In this document: piece after piece, positions 28,408-37,217 of the stretch
How the letters are laid out: each line of letters starts with the position of its first letter
Position numbering within the stretch: position 1 is the stretch's first letter
Assembly: GCF_014197145.1 (NCBI RefSeq)
Contig: NZ_JACIEZ010000002.1
Coordinates: 796,551-860,550 of the forward strand
Source: Gellertiella hungarica
GTDB taxonomy: Bacteria > Pseudomonadota > Alphaproteobacteria > Rhizobiales > Rhizobiaceae
Reading direction: 5' to 3'
DNA: 64,000 nt
Notes under the pieces: model-generated
Told to the model about the DNA's origin: nothing
The model's database searches: none
The model's input: the letters and a program-made list of their open reading frames with translations, nothing else
Translations under genes and position numbers: made by a program

Positions 28408-28497
28408 TTACTCTTTACGCTCGACCCGCACGGAGACAATCCAGCCCGTGCGGGTTTTGCGTATGGTAAGCGTGATCGACCACGGATTTTTCCGCAT
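28408..28497 (-). CDS. Small basic peptide, tandem copy 2 (29 aa)
   Basis: Identical to copy 1 through residue 20, then GWIVSVRVERKE and stop. Changes relative to copy 1 are ATC to ATT (silent), I21V, A22S and AAG to AAA (silent), followed by a one-codon-shorter end. GGAGGTGGGAG precedes the ATG. No family was recognised. Confidence 0.65.
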   Translation of the reverse strand: MRKNPWSITLTIRKTRTGWIVSVRVERKE

Positions 28498-28499
28498 CT

Positions 28500-28605
28500 C
28501 CCACCTCCATCGTTCGAGGACAGGGCCGTTGCCACGGCCGGGCTGGCCCATCCTGCCCGGTCACACCGGCTGGCACGGTGCGGGCTGCTTCTGTCCGAAC
28601 GATGG
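28500..28605 (-). ncRNA. Structured leader of small ORF, unit 2
   Basis: The same fold as unit 1. Arms begin at 28509 (CCATCGTTCG, with one extra A) and end at 28605 (TGTCCGAACGATGG at 28592-28605). Internal stem GGCCGT/ACGGCC is conserved. Confidence 0.5.
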
Positions 28606-28684
28606 AAAGTTAGGTTATTCTAATGAAGTTGTCGTGCATTTTCTGTGCTTGAAACGGCGCGGGAGGCTGCTAGAATGGAGTGGC

Positions 28685-28708
28685 CGGCGGATGCGGTAAC
28701 ACCCGCCG
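28685..28708. terminator. Hairpin after small ORF, unit 3
   Basis: CGGCGG pairs with CCGCCG, weaker than in units 1 and 2 because flanking pairs are lost. It is in the same position, 8 bases past the stop codon on the minus strand. Confidence 0.4.
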
Positions 28709-28715
28709 ACGCGTT

Positions 28716-28811
28716 TTACTTACCTGACTTACGCTCTACCCGCACGGAGACAATCCAGCCCGTGCGGGTCTTGCGTATGGTAAGCGTGATCGACCACGGA
28801 TTTCTCCGCAT
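28716..28811 (-). CDS. Small basic peptide, tandem copy 3 (31 aa)
   Basis: Begins MRRNPWSITLTIRK and ends VRVERKSGK. Against copy 2, K3R is conservative, K14 (AAA/AAG) and V25 (GTC/GTA) are silent, and the tail is two residues longer. GGAGGTGGGAG precedes the ATG. It is the most upstream copy on the minus strand. Confidence 0.65.
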   Translation of the reverse strand: MRRNPWSITLTIRKTRTGWIVSVRVERKSGK

Positions 28812-28813
28812 CT

Positions 28814-28914
28814 CCCACCTCCATCGTTCGGGACAAGGCCGTTGCCACGGCCGGGCTGGCCCATCCTGCCCGGTCACACCGGCTGGCACGGTGCGGGCTG
28901 CTTCTGTCCGAACG
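28814..28914 (-). ncRNA. Structured leader of small ORF, unit 3
   Basis: Arms CCATCGTTCGGGACA (28821-28835) and TGTCCGAACG (28905-28914). The outer ATGG is replaced by CCCTAATATTAG, so the closing stem is shorter than in units 1 and 2. Confidence 0.5.
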
Positions 28915-29049
28915 CCCTAATATTAGACGTAAATCATGGAATGGGAAGCAGGTCTGCCATGAGCGGAATGCGCGGCTGTCCGTCTCGCCTTTTCCGCGAA
29001 AAGGGCTAGATTGAAGCGGTCGCTCGATACAAGCAGAGGGAGAAAATCC

Positions 29050-29610
29050 ATGTCCTATACTGATGACGGCAGCGGTTTCGGGTCCGGCTATTCCATCGGT
29101 TCGAAGTGGGGCTGGTTTCTGGCGCTGGGGGTTTTGATCACGCTTCTCGGCATCTACGCCATGGTGAATGTGGTGATGGCGACGATCGCCTCGATCTACT
29201 TCATCGCGGCAGTCATGCTGGTGGCGGGTGTGGGCTACCTCATCCATGCCTTCCAGGTCCGGGGATGGGAAAACGTGCTCTACTGGGCGCTGGGCGGAGT
29301 GCTCTATCTCATCGCCGGCATCTTCGCCTTCATGAACCCGATCGCGGCTTCCGCGGTGCTGACGCTGGTCATGGCCGTCACGCTGATCGTCGCGGGCATC
29401 GCCCGTCTGGTGATCGGCCTGCGCATGCGGGGCAGCGGCGGCACCTACATGATCCTGAGCGGCATCGTGACGGCGCTCGGCGGCGTGCTGATTGCCGCCG
29501 GCTGGCCGGCCAGCAGCCTCTTCGTGCTCGGCCTTTTCCTCTCGGTGGATCTGATCATCCAGGGCGCCACGCTGATCGGCCTTTCGCTGGCGCTGCGCCG
29601 GCTCGCCTGA
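29050..29610 (+). CDS. HdeD/DUF308-family membrane protein
   Basis: 186 residues. After a polar Gly/Ser-rich start there are six hydrophobic segments with the internal two-fold pattern of DUF308. HdeD in E. coli is linked to acid resistance at high cell density; the function here is unproven. GAGGGAG lies 9 bases before ATG 29050. It stands alone between the tandem small-ORF array (opposite strand) and a c-di-GMP protein. Confidence 0.85.
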   Translation: MSYTDDGSGFGSGYSIGSKWGWFLALGVLITLLGIYAMVNVVMATIASIYFIAAVMLVAGVGYLIHAFQVRGWENVLYWALGGVLYLIAGIFAFMNPIAASAVLTLVMAVTLIVAGIARLVIGLRMRGSGGTYMILSGIVTALGGVLIAAGWPASSLFVLGLFLSVDLIIQGATLIGLSLALRRLA

Positions 29611-29760
29611 GGGACCGTCTGAAACGGCACTTTTCGGCCCGGGGCGCGAACTCCGGGCTATGTCATTGTTTTGTCACAAAAAAATTTCGTTGACGCTACG
29701 CTTTGTTCAGGAATATCGGCTTACATGCCCGATACCCATCGCTGACTCGCGGAGTGCTTC

Positions 29761-31587
29761 ATGTCCATCGCCCCCGAACTCCTGCGGCTCTTTGCCGATC
29801 GTGAGCTCGTGACGCTTGCGAAGCTGGTGGCGGCCAGCGCCTTCCAGCCGATCGCGGAGATGGGCACGGGGGCGGTCTTCGGCTACGAGTCGCTGCTGCG
29901 CGGCCACGACCGGCTGGGCTGTGCCTCGCCGCTGGCCTTTCTCGATCATGCCGAGCGCCACGGGCAGCTTTTCGAGGTGGAGGGGCTGCTGGCCGGGCGC
30001 GCGCTGGCGAAGTTTGCCAGCCTGCCGACCTACCGGGATGCGACGCTGTTCCTCAATCTCGACGTGCGCCTCATTCCGCGCGGCGTCGCCTTTGCCGACA
30101 TGCTGCGGGCGGAGATGGACAGCCTCGGCATTCCCGCCTCCTCGGTCTGCTTCGAGCTGTCGGAGCGGTTCGACAATGCCGGCGTGCCGGAATTTGCCAC
30201 CCTGGTCAGCCATGTCAGGCAGGCGGGTTTCAAGCTCGCCATCGACGATTACGGTGCCGGCCATGGCGAGATGAACCTGCTGTGCGACTATCAGGTGGAT
30301 TACATCAAGATCGACCGTCACATGGTGGCGGGCATCGATCTCAATCCGCGCAAGCGGCATCTCTTCAAGAACACGGTGAACATGGCCCATGCGCTGGGCA
30401 TTCGCGTCATCGCCGAGGGGGTCGAGACGGAGGGAGAGCTTGTCACCACCCGCGATCTCGGCGCGGATCTCGTGCAGGGCTGGCACATCTCCCGCCCTGA
30501 AACCGAGGTCGGCCGGCTGAAGACGTCCTTCCCCCGGCTGGCACGGCCGAGAAGCGGGGCGAGGGGCGCCTCCAGCGACACGGTTCTCATCCGCCGCCAG
30601 ATGGAGCGCCTGCCGTCGATCCGCGAGGACGAGGGCATCGACCGGGTCTTCGCGCTGTTCCGCAACAATCCGGCCCAGACCTTCTTTCCCGTTCTCAACG
30701 CCAATGGCGAGCCGCGCGGCATCATCCGCGAGCGCACGCTGAAGGCCTATATCTACCAGCCTTTCGGCCGCGATCTGCTGACGAACCCGCATTACCGGCG
30801 CTCGATCAGCCAGTTCGTGGAATCCGCCCCGGTCATCGGGCTCGATGCGGATGCCGACCAGCTCGCCTCCATCTTCACCAACATGGAAGGCAACGACTGC
30901 ATCATCCTCACGGAAAACATGCGCTATGCGGGGGTGGTCTCGCCGGCGGCCATGGTGCGGCTCTTCAACGACAAGCAGCTGAAAAGCGCCCGCGAACAGA
31001 ACCCGCTGACGGGCCTGCCCGGCAACATCGCCATCCACGACCAGCTTTTTGCCCGCAGCCGGGATACGGGGCGGCTGCGCTATTTCTGCTACGGCGATTT
31101 CGATCACTTCAAGCCGTTCAACGATGTCTACGGCTTCGCCCGGGGCGACAAGGCCATCACGCTCTTCGCCGCCCAGATGCGCCGCGCCTTCCTGGAGGGC
31201 GAGGTGTTTCTCGGCCATATCGGCGGGGACGATTTCTTCATCGGTACGGTGGACATGCCGCGCGACAAGGTGGAGCGGGCACTCACCCGCCTTGCCGCCG
31301 AGTTCGCCGCCGATGCGCGCACCCTCTACAGCCCCGAAGACCTCGCCCGCGGCGGCATCGAGGCCGAGGACCGCACCGGCAGCCAGCGCTTCTTCCCGCT
31401 GCTGCGCTGCTCCTTCGCCGTGCTCGAGGTGCCGGAGGGCCAGGTGCTCTCCGACCTCGGCCAGGTCAGCCGCCGCATCGCCGAACTCAAGCGCCTCGCC
31501 AAACGCAGCGACACCGGCCTCGTCCTCGGCCGCCTCGACACCCCCGACACCGCCCTCCCGCCCGTGGAACTGCTGGCCGCCGGGTGA
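29761..31587 (+). CDS. EAL-CBS-GGDEF cyclic-di-GMP signalling protein
   Basis: 608 residues. The N-terminal EAL phosphodiesterase domain (about 10-260) has E43 in YESLLRG, LNLD, ELSER, DDYGAGHG, KIDRH and EGVET. The metal and substrate residues look complete although EAL reads ESL. Two CBS-like repeats follow (about 275-405; FFPVLNANGEPRGIIRE, CIILTENMRYAGVVSPAAM). The C-terminal GGDEF domain (about 420-590) reads GGDDF at 488-492. Cyclase activity may be weak or lost, so the protein is likely a CBS-regulated phosphodiesterase. No membrane segment; cytosolic. Confidence 0.9.
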   Translation: MSIAPELLRLFADRELVTLAKLVAASAFQPIAEMGTGAVFGYESLLRGHDRLGCASPLAFLDHAERHGQLFEVEGLLAGRALAKFASLPTYRDATLFLNLDVRLIPRGVAFADMLRAEMDSLGIPASSVCFELSERFDNAGVPEFATLVSHVRQAGFKLAIDDYGAGHGEMNLLCDYQVDYIKIDRHMVAGIDLNPRKRHLFKNTVNMAHALGIRVIAEGVETEGELVTTRDLGADLVQGWHISRPETEVGRLKTSFPRLARPRSGARGASSDTVLIRRQMERLPSIREDEGIDRVFALFRNNPAQTFFPVLNANGEPRGIIRERTLKAYIYQPFGRDLLTNPHYRRSISQFVESAPVIGLDADADQLASIFTNMEGNDCIILTENMRYAGVVSPAAMVRLFNDKQLKSAREQNPLTGLPGNIAIHDQLFARSRDTGRLRYFCYGDFDHFKPFNDVYGFARGDKAITLFAAQMRRAFLEGEVFLGHIGGDDFFIGTVDMPRDKVERALTRLAAEFAADARTLYSPEDLARGGIEAEDRTGSQRFFPLLRCSFAVLEVPEGQVLSDLGQVSRRIAELKRLAKRSDTGLVLGRLDTPDTALPPVELLAAG

Positions 31588-31639
31588 TGCGGGCGTTGCG
31601 CTTGAGGCGATGCGCACCCTCCGTTTGCAGGGGGTGGAG

Positions 31640-31985
31640 GGTGCCGAGGTTCACCCCCCTCTGTCGGCTTCGCCGACATCTCCCCCTCAAGGGGGGAGAT
31701 CGGGGCTGCCTCGCATCGCGTTGAGTTTGCCGCACCGCACCCCCCTCTGTCCGCACGGCGTTGAGTTTGCCGTACCGCACCCCCCTCTGTCCCTGCCGGG
31801 ACATCTCCCCCTCAAGGGGGGAGATCGACATTGCGGTTTTCGTTTCCCTAAATAACAAGGGTCTCATTTGCAGAGACGTTTGCGAGGGACTGCCCGCATC
31901 AACCCCATCCCGATCTCCCCCCTTGAGGGGGAGATGCCCGGCAGGGCAGAGGGGGGTGCAGCACGGCACACTCGACATAGTGCAG
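31640..31985. repeat. Composite GC-palindrome repeat, centre reversed
   Basis: A left half-unit has the TGTCGGC/GCCGACA hairpin (31662-31678) and a GGGGGGAGATC stem. A second arm is at about 31780-31828 and the reversed centre at 31829-31912. The right arm (GCCC/GGGC hairpin) is at about 31913-31985. It fills the gap before the quinone oxidoreductase gene. Confidence 0.85.
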
Positions 31986-32098
31986 GAACAGAAGCCCCCC
32001 CCCGCAGCGTCCCGATGTCGCGCAGGCATTGCCTTGAATTGCCCCGGATGGCGGTCTTAATGGGGGAGAAACGAAGCACCCGCGAGGAGGCCCGAGCC

Positions 32099-33097
32099 AT
32101 GACCCTTCCAGACCAGATGACACATGTTGCCATGGAACAGCCGGGCGGGCCGGAGGTGATGCGGCTGGTGCGGGGGGCGCTGCCGGTGCTGAAGCCGGGC
32201 GAGATCCTGGTGCGGGTGGAGGCGGCGGGCATCAACCGGCCGGATGTGCTGCAGCGCATGGGGGCCTATCCGCCGCCGAAGGATGCAAGCCCGATCCTCG
32301 GCCTCGAGGTGGCCGGCGAGGTGGTGGCGGTGGCCGAGGGGGTTTCCGCCTTTCGGCCGGGCGACCGGGTCACCGCGCTCGCCAATGGCGGCGGCTATGC
32401 GGAATATTGCGCCGTGCCGGCCACGCAGGCGCTGCCCTTCCCGAAGGGCTACGATGCGGTGAAGGCGGCGGCCCTGCCGGAGACCTTCTTCACCGTCTGG
32501 GCAAACCTGTTCCAGATGGCGGGGCTCACCGAGGGCGAGACCGTGCTCATCCATGGCGGCTCGTCGGGCATCGGCACCACGGCGATCCAGCTGGCGAAGG
32601 CCTTCGGCGCCGAGGTCTACACCACCGCCGGCTCGGCCGAGAAATGCGCGGCCTGCGAGCGCCTGGGCGCGAAGCGGGCGATCAACTACCGCGCGGAGGA
32701 TTTCGCCGCCGTCATCCGCGAGGAGACGGGAAAGCGCGGCGTCGACGCCATCCTCGACATGATCGGAGCCGCCTATTTCGAGAAGAACATCGCCTCGCTC
32801 GCGAAGGACGGATGCCTGTCGATCATCGCTTTCCTCGGCGGTTCGCTGGCCGAGAAGGTGGACCTGACGCCGATCATGGTGAAGCGCCTGACGGTGACCG
32901 GCTCCACCATGCGCCCGCGCACGGCGGCGGAGAAGCAGGCGATCCGCGACGAGCTTCTCGCCGAGGTCTGGCCGCTGCTGGAGGAGGGCACCGTCGCCCC
33001 CGTCATCCATGCGGCGATGCCCTTTGCCGAGGTCGCCGAAGCGCACCGGCTGATGGAAACCAGCACCCATGTGGGCAAGATCGTGCTGACGCTCTGA
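32099..33097 (+). CDS. NAD(P)H quinone oxidoreductase (zinc-less MDR family)
   Basis: 332 residues of the quinone oxidoreductase/PIG3-like branch of medium-chain dehydrogenases. It has [27 protein letters not shown], and the NADPH-binding [19 protein letters not shown]. The structural and catalytic zinc cysteines are absent. It probably reduces quinones or enones in the cytosol. ATG 32099 follows GAGGAGG by about 10 bases; an upstream in-frame ATG at 32048 lacks this site. Confidence 0.9.
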   Translation: MTLPDQMTHVAMEQPGGPEVMRLVRGALPVLKPGEILVRVEAAGINRPDVLQRMGAYPPPKDASPILGLEVAGEVVAVAEGVSAFRPGDRVTALANGGGYAEYCAVPATQALPFPKGYDAVKAAALPETFFTVWANLFQMAGLTEGETVLIHGGSSGIGTTAIQLAKAFGAEVYTTAGSAEKCAACERLGAKRAINYRAEDFAAVIREETGKRGVDAILDMIGAAYFEKNIASLAKDGCLSIIAFLGGSLAEKVDLTPIMVKRLTVTGSTMRPRTAAEKQAIRDELLAEVWPLLEEGTVAPVIHAAMPFAEVAEAHRLMETSTHVGKIVLTL

Positions 33098-33113
33098 GGC
33101 GCCGGCCCGAAAA

Positions 33114-34394
33114 TTACGGAAACAGGAAGAAGGCGATTGCCGCCGCCGCCATGACCAGCGTCGCGGTCCAGCCGGCGATGCTGAGCGGCAGGGGCAGCGT
33201 CAGCCGTCCCATCACGCGGCGGTTGGTGGCGATCAGCATCATCACCACCATCAGCGGGGCGGCCAGCACCCCGTTCACCACCGCGCTCCAGTAGAGCGCC
33301 CGCACGGGATCGATGGGGGAAAAGGTCAGCGCCACGCCGCCGGCGGTCGCAAGCGCGATCACCCCATAGAAGGCCTTGGCCTCGCGCGGGCGGCGGTTCA
33401 GCCCCTCCGTCCAGCCGAAGGTCTCGCTGACGGCATAGGCGGTCGAACCGGCCAGAACCGGCACCGCCAGCAGCCCGGTCGCGATGATGCCGAGCGCAAA
33501 GAGCGCGAAGGCGAAATCCCCGGCGATGGGGCGCAGCGCCTCGGCCGCATCCGCAGAGGTGCGGATGTCGGTCACCCCGTGGGCATGCATGGTGGCGGCG
33601 GCGGAAAAGACGATGAACAGCGCAATGAGGTTCGACACGCCCATGCCGGTGATGGTGTCCAGCCGGATGCGCGCCAGCTCCGGCCCGGCGGTCCGCGGCG
33701 TGATGCAGAGCGGCTTGACGTGCCGGCGGTGCAGTTCCTCCACCTCCTGGCCCGCCTGCCAGAAGAAGAGATAGGGGCTGATCGTGGTGCCGAGCACCGC
33801 CACCAGCGCCATCATGTGGTCCCGGTCGGGCACGAGATGGGGGATGAAGGCGCCGGAAAGCGCCTCGCCGAGGGGCACCCGCACGGCGAAGACCACCGCC
33901 ACATAGGAAAAGAGCGACAGCGTGGCCCATTTCAGAAAGCCCGCATAGCGGTCATAGGGAATGAAGATCTCCGCCAGCACGCAGCCCGCGCCGAAAAGCA
34001 GCGTGTAGAGAAGCTCCGGCCCGCCGAGGATCAGCGTCAGCGCCGCGCCCATGGCGCCGAGATCGGCCCCGAGATTGAAGACATTGGCGACGATCAGCAG
34101 CACCACCACCGCCCTGAGCAGCGGTTTCGGATAGTGCCGGCGCAGGTTCTGGGCGATCCCGACCCCGGTCACGCAGCCGATCCGGGCGCTCACCGCCTGG
34201 ATCGCCGCCATCAGCGGAAAGGAAAAGACCAGCGTCCAGGAAAGCCCGTAGCCGAATTGCGCGCCCACCTGGGCATAGGTGGCGATGCCGCTCGGATCGT
34301 CGTCCGCCGCCCCGGTGACGAGCCCCGGCCCCAGGCTCTTGAGAAAGCCGGAGCGTCCGGTCGTATCGGCGGGGGAGGGCGCGGGCTGGTCCAT
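33114..34394 (-). CDS. Divergent Nramp-family divalent metal transporter
   Basis: 426 residues with about 11 membrane segments. The first helix reads AADDDPSGIATYAQVGAQ; canonical Mn/Fe Nramps have DPGN here, so residues 33-36 (DPSG) differ. The sixth-helix MPHN metal motif is also replaced (FSAAATMHAHG). This places it in the atypical branch for which magnesium or other substrates have been proposed; the actual metal is unknown. Start ATG 34394. It lies 23 bp after the MFS gene on the same strand, so the two may be co-transcribed. Confidence 0.82.
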   Translation of the reverse strand: MDQPAPSPADTTGRSGFLKSLGPGLVTGAADDDPSGIATYAQVGAQFGYGLSWTLVFSFPLMAAIQAVSARIGCVTGVGIAQNLRRHYPKPLLRAVVVLLIVANVFNLGADLGAMGAALTLILGGPELLYTLLFGAGCVLAEIFIPYDRYAGFLKWATLSLFSYVAVVFAVRVPLGEALSGAFIPHLVPDRDHMMALVAVLGTTISPYLFFWQAGQEVEELHRRHVKPLCITPRTAGPELARIRLDTITGMGVSNLIALFIVFSAAATMHAHGVTDIRTSADAAEALRPIAGDFAFALFALGIIATGLLAVPVLAGSTAYAVSETFGWTEGLNRRPREAKAFYGVIALATAGGVALTFSPIDPVRALYWSAVVNGVLAAPLMVVMMLIATNRRVMGRLTLPLPLSIAGWTATLVMAAAAIAFFLFP

Positions 34395-34417
34395 GGCCTT
34401 CTATACCGGATGGTGCG

Positions 34418-35857
34418 TCAGGCCGCCAGCCGCCGCTTGAGCGCCAGACCGGCGAGCAGCGCGGCTGCGGCGGGCAGCGCAAACAGCAGGAACAGCCAGT
34501 GCGCGGCGCTGACATTGCCCTCGGTGCCGCCGGGATCGAGAAGCCCGGTGGAATTGACGATCACGCCGGCGAGCGCCGCGCCGAAACCGGAGCCGAGCGA
34601 CTGCATCATGGTGATGGCGGCGGAGGCGCGGTCCTTCTCGTCGTCGCGGGCAAGCCGCAGCACCAGCGCGACCAGATGCGACCAGCCGAGCCCGACGCCC
34701 GCCCCCATGAAGAAGATGCCGACCGAGACCACGCCGAGCAGGGCGAGGTCGCTCGTCGGGTTTTCCCGCGCCATCGTCAGCGTCAGGCTGGCCGTGCCGG
34801 CCATTTCCAGCGCCGCGCCGAGGATGATCGAGGCAATCGCCCGGTTGCCGGTGTAATGGGTGGTCAGAAAGGCGCCGCCCGTCCAGCCGAGCGCGACCAG
34901 CGCCACCAGATAGCCGGAAAAGAGCGGCGGCACGCCGTGCAGTTCCTGCAGGAAATAGGGGATGTAGACATCCGCCGATAGAACCAGCAGCACCAGCATC
35001 ATGAAGGCATAGATGAGGCCGAGCGGGGTGGAAAGCCGCGTGGCGCCTTCGGGAAAGAGCCGCACCGGCAGCAGCCGTTCGGCCAGCACCACGCCGACCG
35101 ATGACACCAGCGCCAGCCCGAACCACAGGATGCGCCGCGTGGCATCCTCCGCCGATCCGGCAAGCGACAGCAGCACCACGGCGGCCACCATCAGGAGGAT
35201 CTGCGGAAAGGCGACGCGGATCTCGCCGCGGTCGTCCTCGGCCTTCGGCAGCAGCCGCGTGGCGAAGAGCGCCATCAGCACGGTGAAGGGCAGGGGAATG
35301 GCAAAGGCGAAGCGCCACAGCGAGCCGGAGGAAAACAGCCCGCCGAGCGACGGACCGATGAAGGTCGCGGCCCCCCAGACGGCGGCATAGAGCGTGCCGG
35401 CCATGTTCCACAGCCGCTCCGGATAGGCATGGCGCACGAAGGCATAGCCGAGCGCGACGATGATGCCCGCGCCGAAGCCCTGCACGCCGCGCCCCGCAAT
35501 GAGGAGCGGCATGCTGGGCGACAGCGCGGCGAACAGGCTGCCGGCGCCGAAGAAGATCGCGCCGATCACATAGGCCTGCCGCAGCGACAGGCCGCGCGGC
35601 CGGGCCGTGATGAAGACGGAGCCGAGGAGCGAGCAGGCGACGAAGAGCGTGGTTGCCCAGGCGAAGAGATCGAGCCCGCCCACGTCGCGCACCACCGACG
35701 GCAGCACGGTGATGGAGATGTAGACCTCGATGGCGTGCAGTGCGACGCCGCCGCCCAGCATCAGCGTCGCCCCGAGATAGCGCGGCGCGAAGATTTCCGT
35801 GATGCGCGAGCGCCCGCCGTGATGCTCCGTCTCGCCCGCCGCCGTCCGTTCGTCCAT
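34418..35857 (-). CDS. MFS transporter, DHA2-like
   Basis: 479 residues with about 14 hydrophobic segments. The signature near helix 5 region (RGVQGFGAGIIVALGYAF) is of the drug:H+ antiporter type. It begins with a polar His-containing tail (TEHHGGRSRITEI). The start ATG 35857 was chosen after GAGGGATTCGAGG. The substrate is unknown: a multidrug or metabolite exporter. It precedes the Nramp-like gene by a short gap and follows the DUF2243 gene on the same strand. Confidence 0.87.
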   Translation of the reverse strand: MDERTAAGETEHHGGRSRITEIFAPRYLGATLMLGGGVALHAIEVYISITVLPSVVRDVGGLDLFAWATTLFVACSLLGSVFITARPRGLSLRQAYVIGAIFFGAGSLFAALSPSMPLLIAGRGVQGFGAGIIVALGYAFVRHAYPERLWNMAGTLYAAVWGAATFIGPSLGGLFSSGSLWRFAFAIPLPFTVLMALFATRLLPKAEDDRGEIRVAFPQILLMVAAVVLLSLAGSAEDATRRILWFGLALVSSVGVVLAERLLPVRLFPEGATRLSTPLGLIYAFMMLVLLVLSADVYIPYFLQELHGVPPLFSGYLVALVALGWTGGAFLTTHYTGNRAIASIILGAALEMAGTASLTLTMARENPTSDLALLGVVSVGIFFMGAGVGLGWSHLVALVLRLARDDEKDRASAAITMMQSLGSGFGAALAGVIVNSTGLLDPGGTEGNVSAAHWLFLLFALPAAAALLAGLALKRRLAA

Positions 35858-35951
35858 GCCTCGAATCCCTCGACTTGTCAGACAGCCTGTGTCGCCTGAA
35901 AGCCGCCGGCTGCGCAAGGTGCGGATTCTCGAAGGGGCAGCGCCTGGCCGC

Positions 35952-36728
35952 TCACGAGCGGATCCAGTCGATGCAGCCGGCGGGCAGGAGACCGTTGCCG
36001 ACCAGCATCGCGCCCTTGTCGTAGAGCGCGGAGCGCGGGGCGTCGTCCGGCAGCTTCGCGGCCGTCACGGTTCCGCTCGCATCCATCCACAGCAGCCGTC
36101 CGTCGACGGCTCCGAGCGCGTCCACCGCCTGCTGCGGCGTCGTTCCCGGCCAGAACAGCACCATCACCGTATCGTCCTTCGGCGCGGGAAGGGCGGCAAG
36201 CGCGCCCATGCTGAGCACCAGGAACACGAGCGCCGCCGGCGTGCCGGGCGTGCGCAGGCCCGCCCGTCCCGTGCGCCAGCCGATCAGCAGCGGCGCCAGG
36301 CCGAAGACGATGAACCACAGCAGGTCCCAGAACAGCGGATTGGCGCTCGCCATGCGGATGCGGTGGATGCCCAGCACCCAGTGGGACAGCACCCCGTCCA
36401 CCACATGCCACGCCCCGAAGCCGATCAGCACCGCCGCCAGCAGCCGCCGGTCCGCCCCGGCCTCGGCAAACCGCCGCCGCTCGCGCCACAGCAGGAAAAG
36501 ACCCATGCCGGCGATCCCGTACATCAGCAGATGGAAGAAGCCGTCGGTCATGATCAGCAGCCGTATATCCCCCTTCGCCGCCTCGATGCCGCTCAGCAGG
36601 TGATGCCATTCCAGGATCTGGTGCAGCACGATGCCGTCGAAGAACCCGCCGATGCCGAACCCCAGGAGATATCCCGCCCAGCGCAATCCCGCATGTTCCC
36701 GCCCAAACCCCCGCGCCACATCCGCCAT
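35952..36728 (-). CDS. DUF2243-family membrane protein
   Basis: 258 residues with several membrane helices. The conserved start GFGIGGFFDGIVLHQILEWHHLL and the later FGAWHVVDGVLSHWVLGIHRIR, both rich in His/Asp, mark DUF2243. The C-terminal ~80 residues (APKDDTVMVLFWPGTTPQQAV...) form a soluble domain not always present. The His/Asp pairs suggest metal or haem binding, but no function is known. GGAGG lies 5 bases before ATG 36728. It is upstream of the MFS gene by 94 bp. Confidence 0.83.
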   Translation of the reverse strand: MADVARGFGREHAGLRWAGYLLGFGIGGFFDGIVLHQILEWHHLLSGIEAAKGDIRLLIMTDGFFHLLMYGIAGMGLFLLWRERRRFAEAGADRRLLAAVLIGFGAWHVVDGVLSHWVLGIHRIRMASANPLFWDLLWFIVFGLAPLLIGWRTGRAGLRTPGTPAALVFLVLSMGALAALPAPKDDTVMVLFWPGTTPQQAVDALGAVDGRLLWMDASGTVTAAKLPDDAPRSALYDKGAMLVGNGLLPAGCIDWIRS

Positions 36729-36834
36729 CTCGTCCTCCACCGGTTCATTCCGGCAAACGGCTGGCGCGGGGGGAGGTTCCGGCCGGAGGCGGTGGCGCTG
36801 CGCGGGGTGGCGTTTGAGGGGGTGCACGCGGCTG

Positions 36835-37195
36835 TGCCTTGCGTGGCGTTGAGTTTGCCGATGTGCACCCCCCTCTGCCTGCACGGCGTTGAGTTTGCCG
36901 TACCGCACCCCCCTCTGTTTGCACGGCGTTGAGTTTGCCGATGCGCACCCCCCTCTGCCCTGCCGGGCATCTCCCCCTCAAGGGGGGGAGATCGGGATGG
37001 GGTTTATGATGGCAGTCCCCAGCAGACGTTTGAGTAAATGAGACGTTCATTGTTTGAGGAAATCAAAAACCGCAAAGTCGATCTCCCCCCTTGAGGGGGA
37101 GATGTCCCGGCAGGGACAGAGGGGGGTGCGGCACGGCAAACTCGACATAGCGAAAGGCAGAGGGGGGTGCCGCCCGTCAAACTCCACGCCGAGCG
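36835..37195. repeat. Composite GC-palindrome repeat, forward centre, with tandem left flanks
   Basis: Three tandem ~45-bp flank units (GTTGAGTTTGCCG...CACCCCCCTCTG) at 36848-36958 lead into the left arm at 36958-36993. The centre is at 36994-37078 and the right arm at about 37079-37130, followed by two more flank units. It lies between the DUF2243 and cbiO genes. Confidence 0.85.
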
Positions 37196-37217
37196 AGGCT
37201 GCAAAAACCCCACGCCG

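Larger units (their letters stand above)
28040..28920 (-). repeat. Three tandem ~312-bp units, each with leader, small ORF and hairpin
   Basis: Three direct copies, with ORF starts at 28187, 28497 and 28811 (spacing 310 and 314 bp). In minus-strand order each unit has an AT-rich promoter-like stretch (TTAGAATAATCTAA type at 28300 and 28612). A ~100-nt leader closed by CCATCGTTCGG/CCGAACGATGG arms follows, then GGAGGTG, a 29-31-codon ORF and a GC hairpin with differing bases. The outermost copy (28.9 kb) has CTAATATTAG at 28917-28926 instead. Confidence 0.85.
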
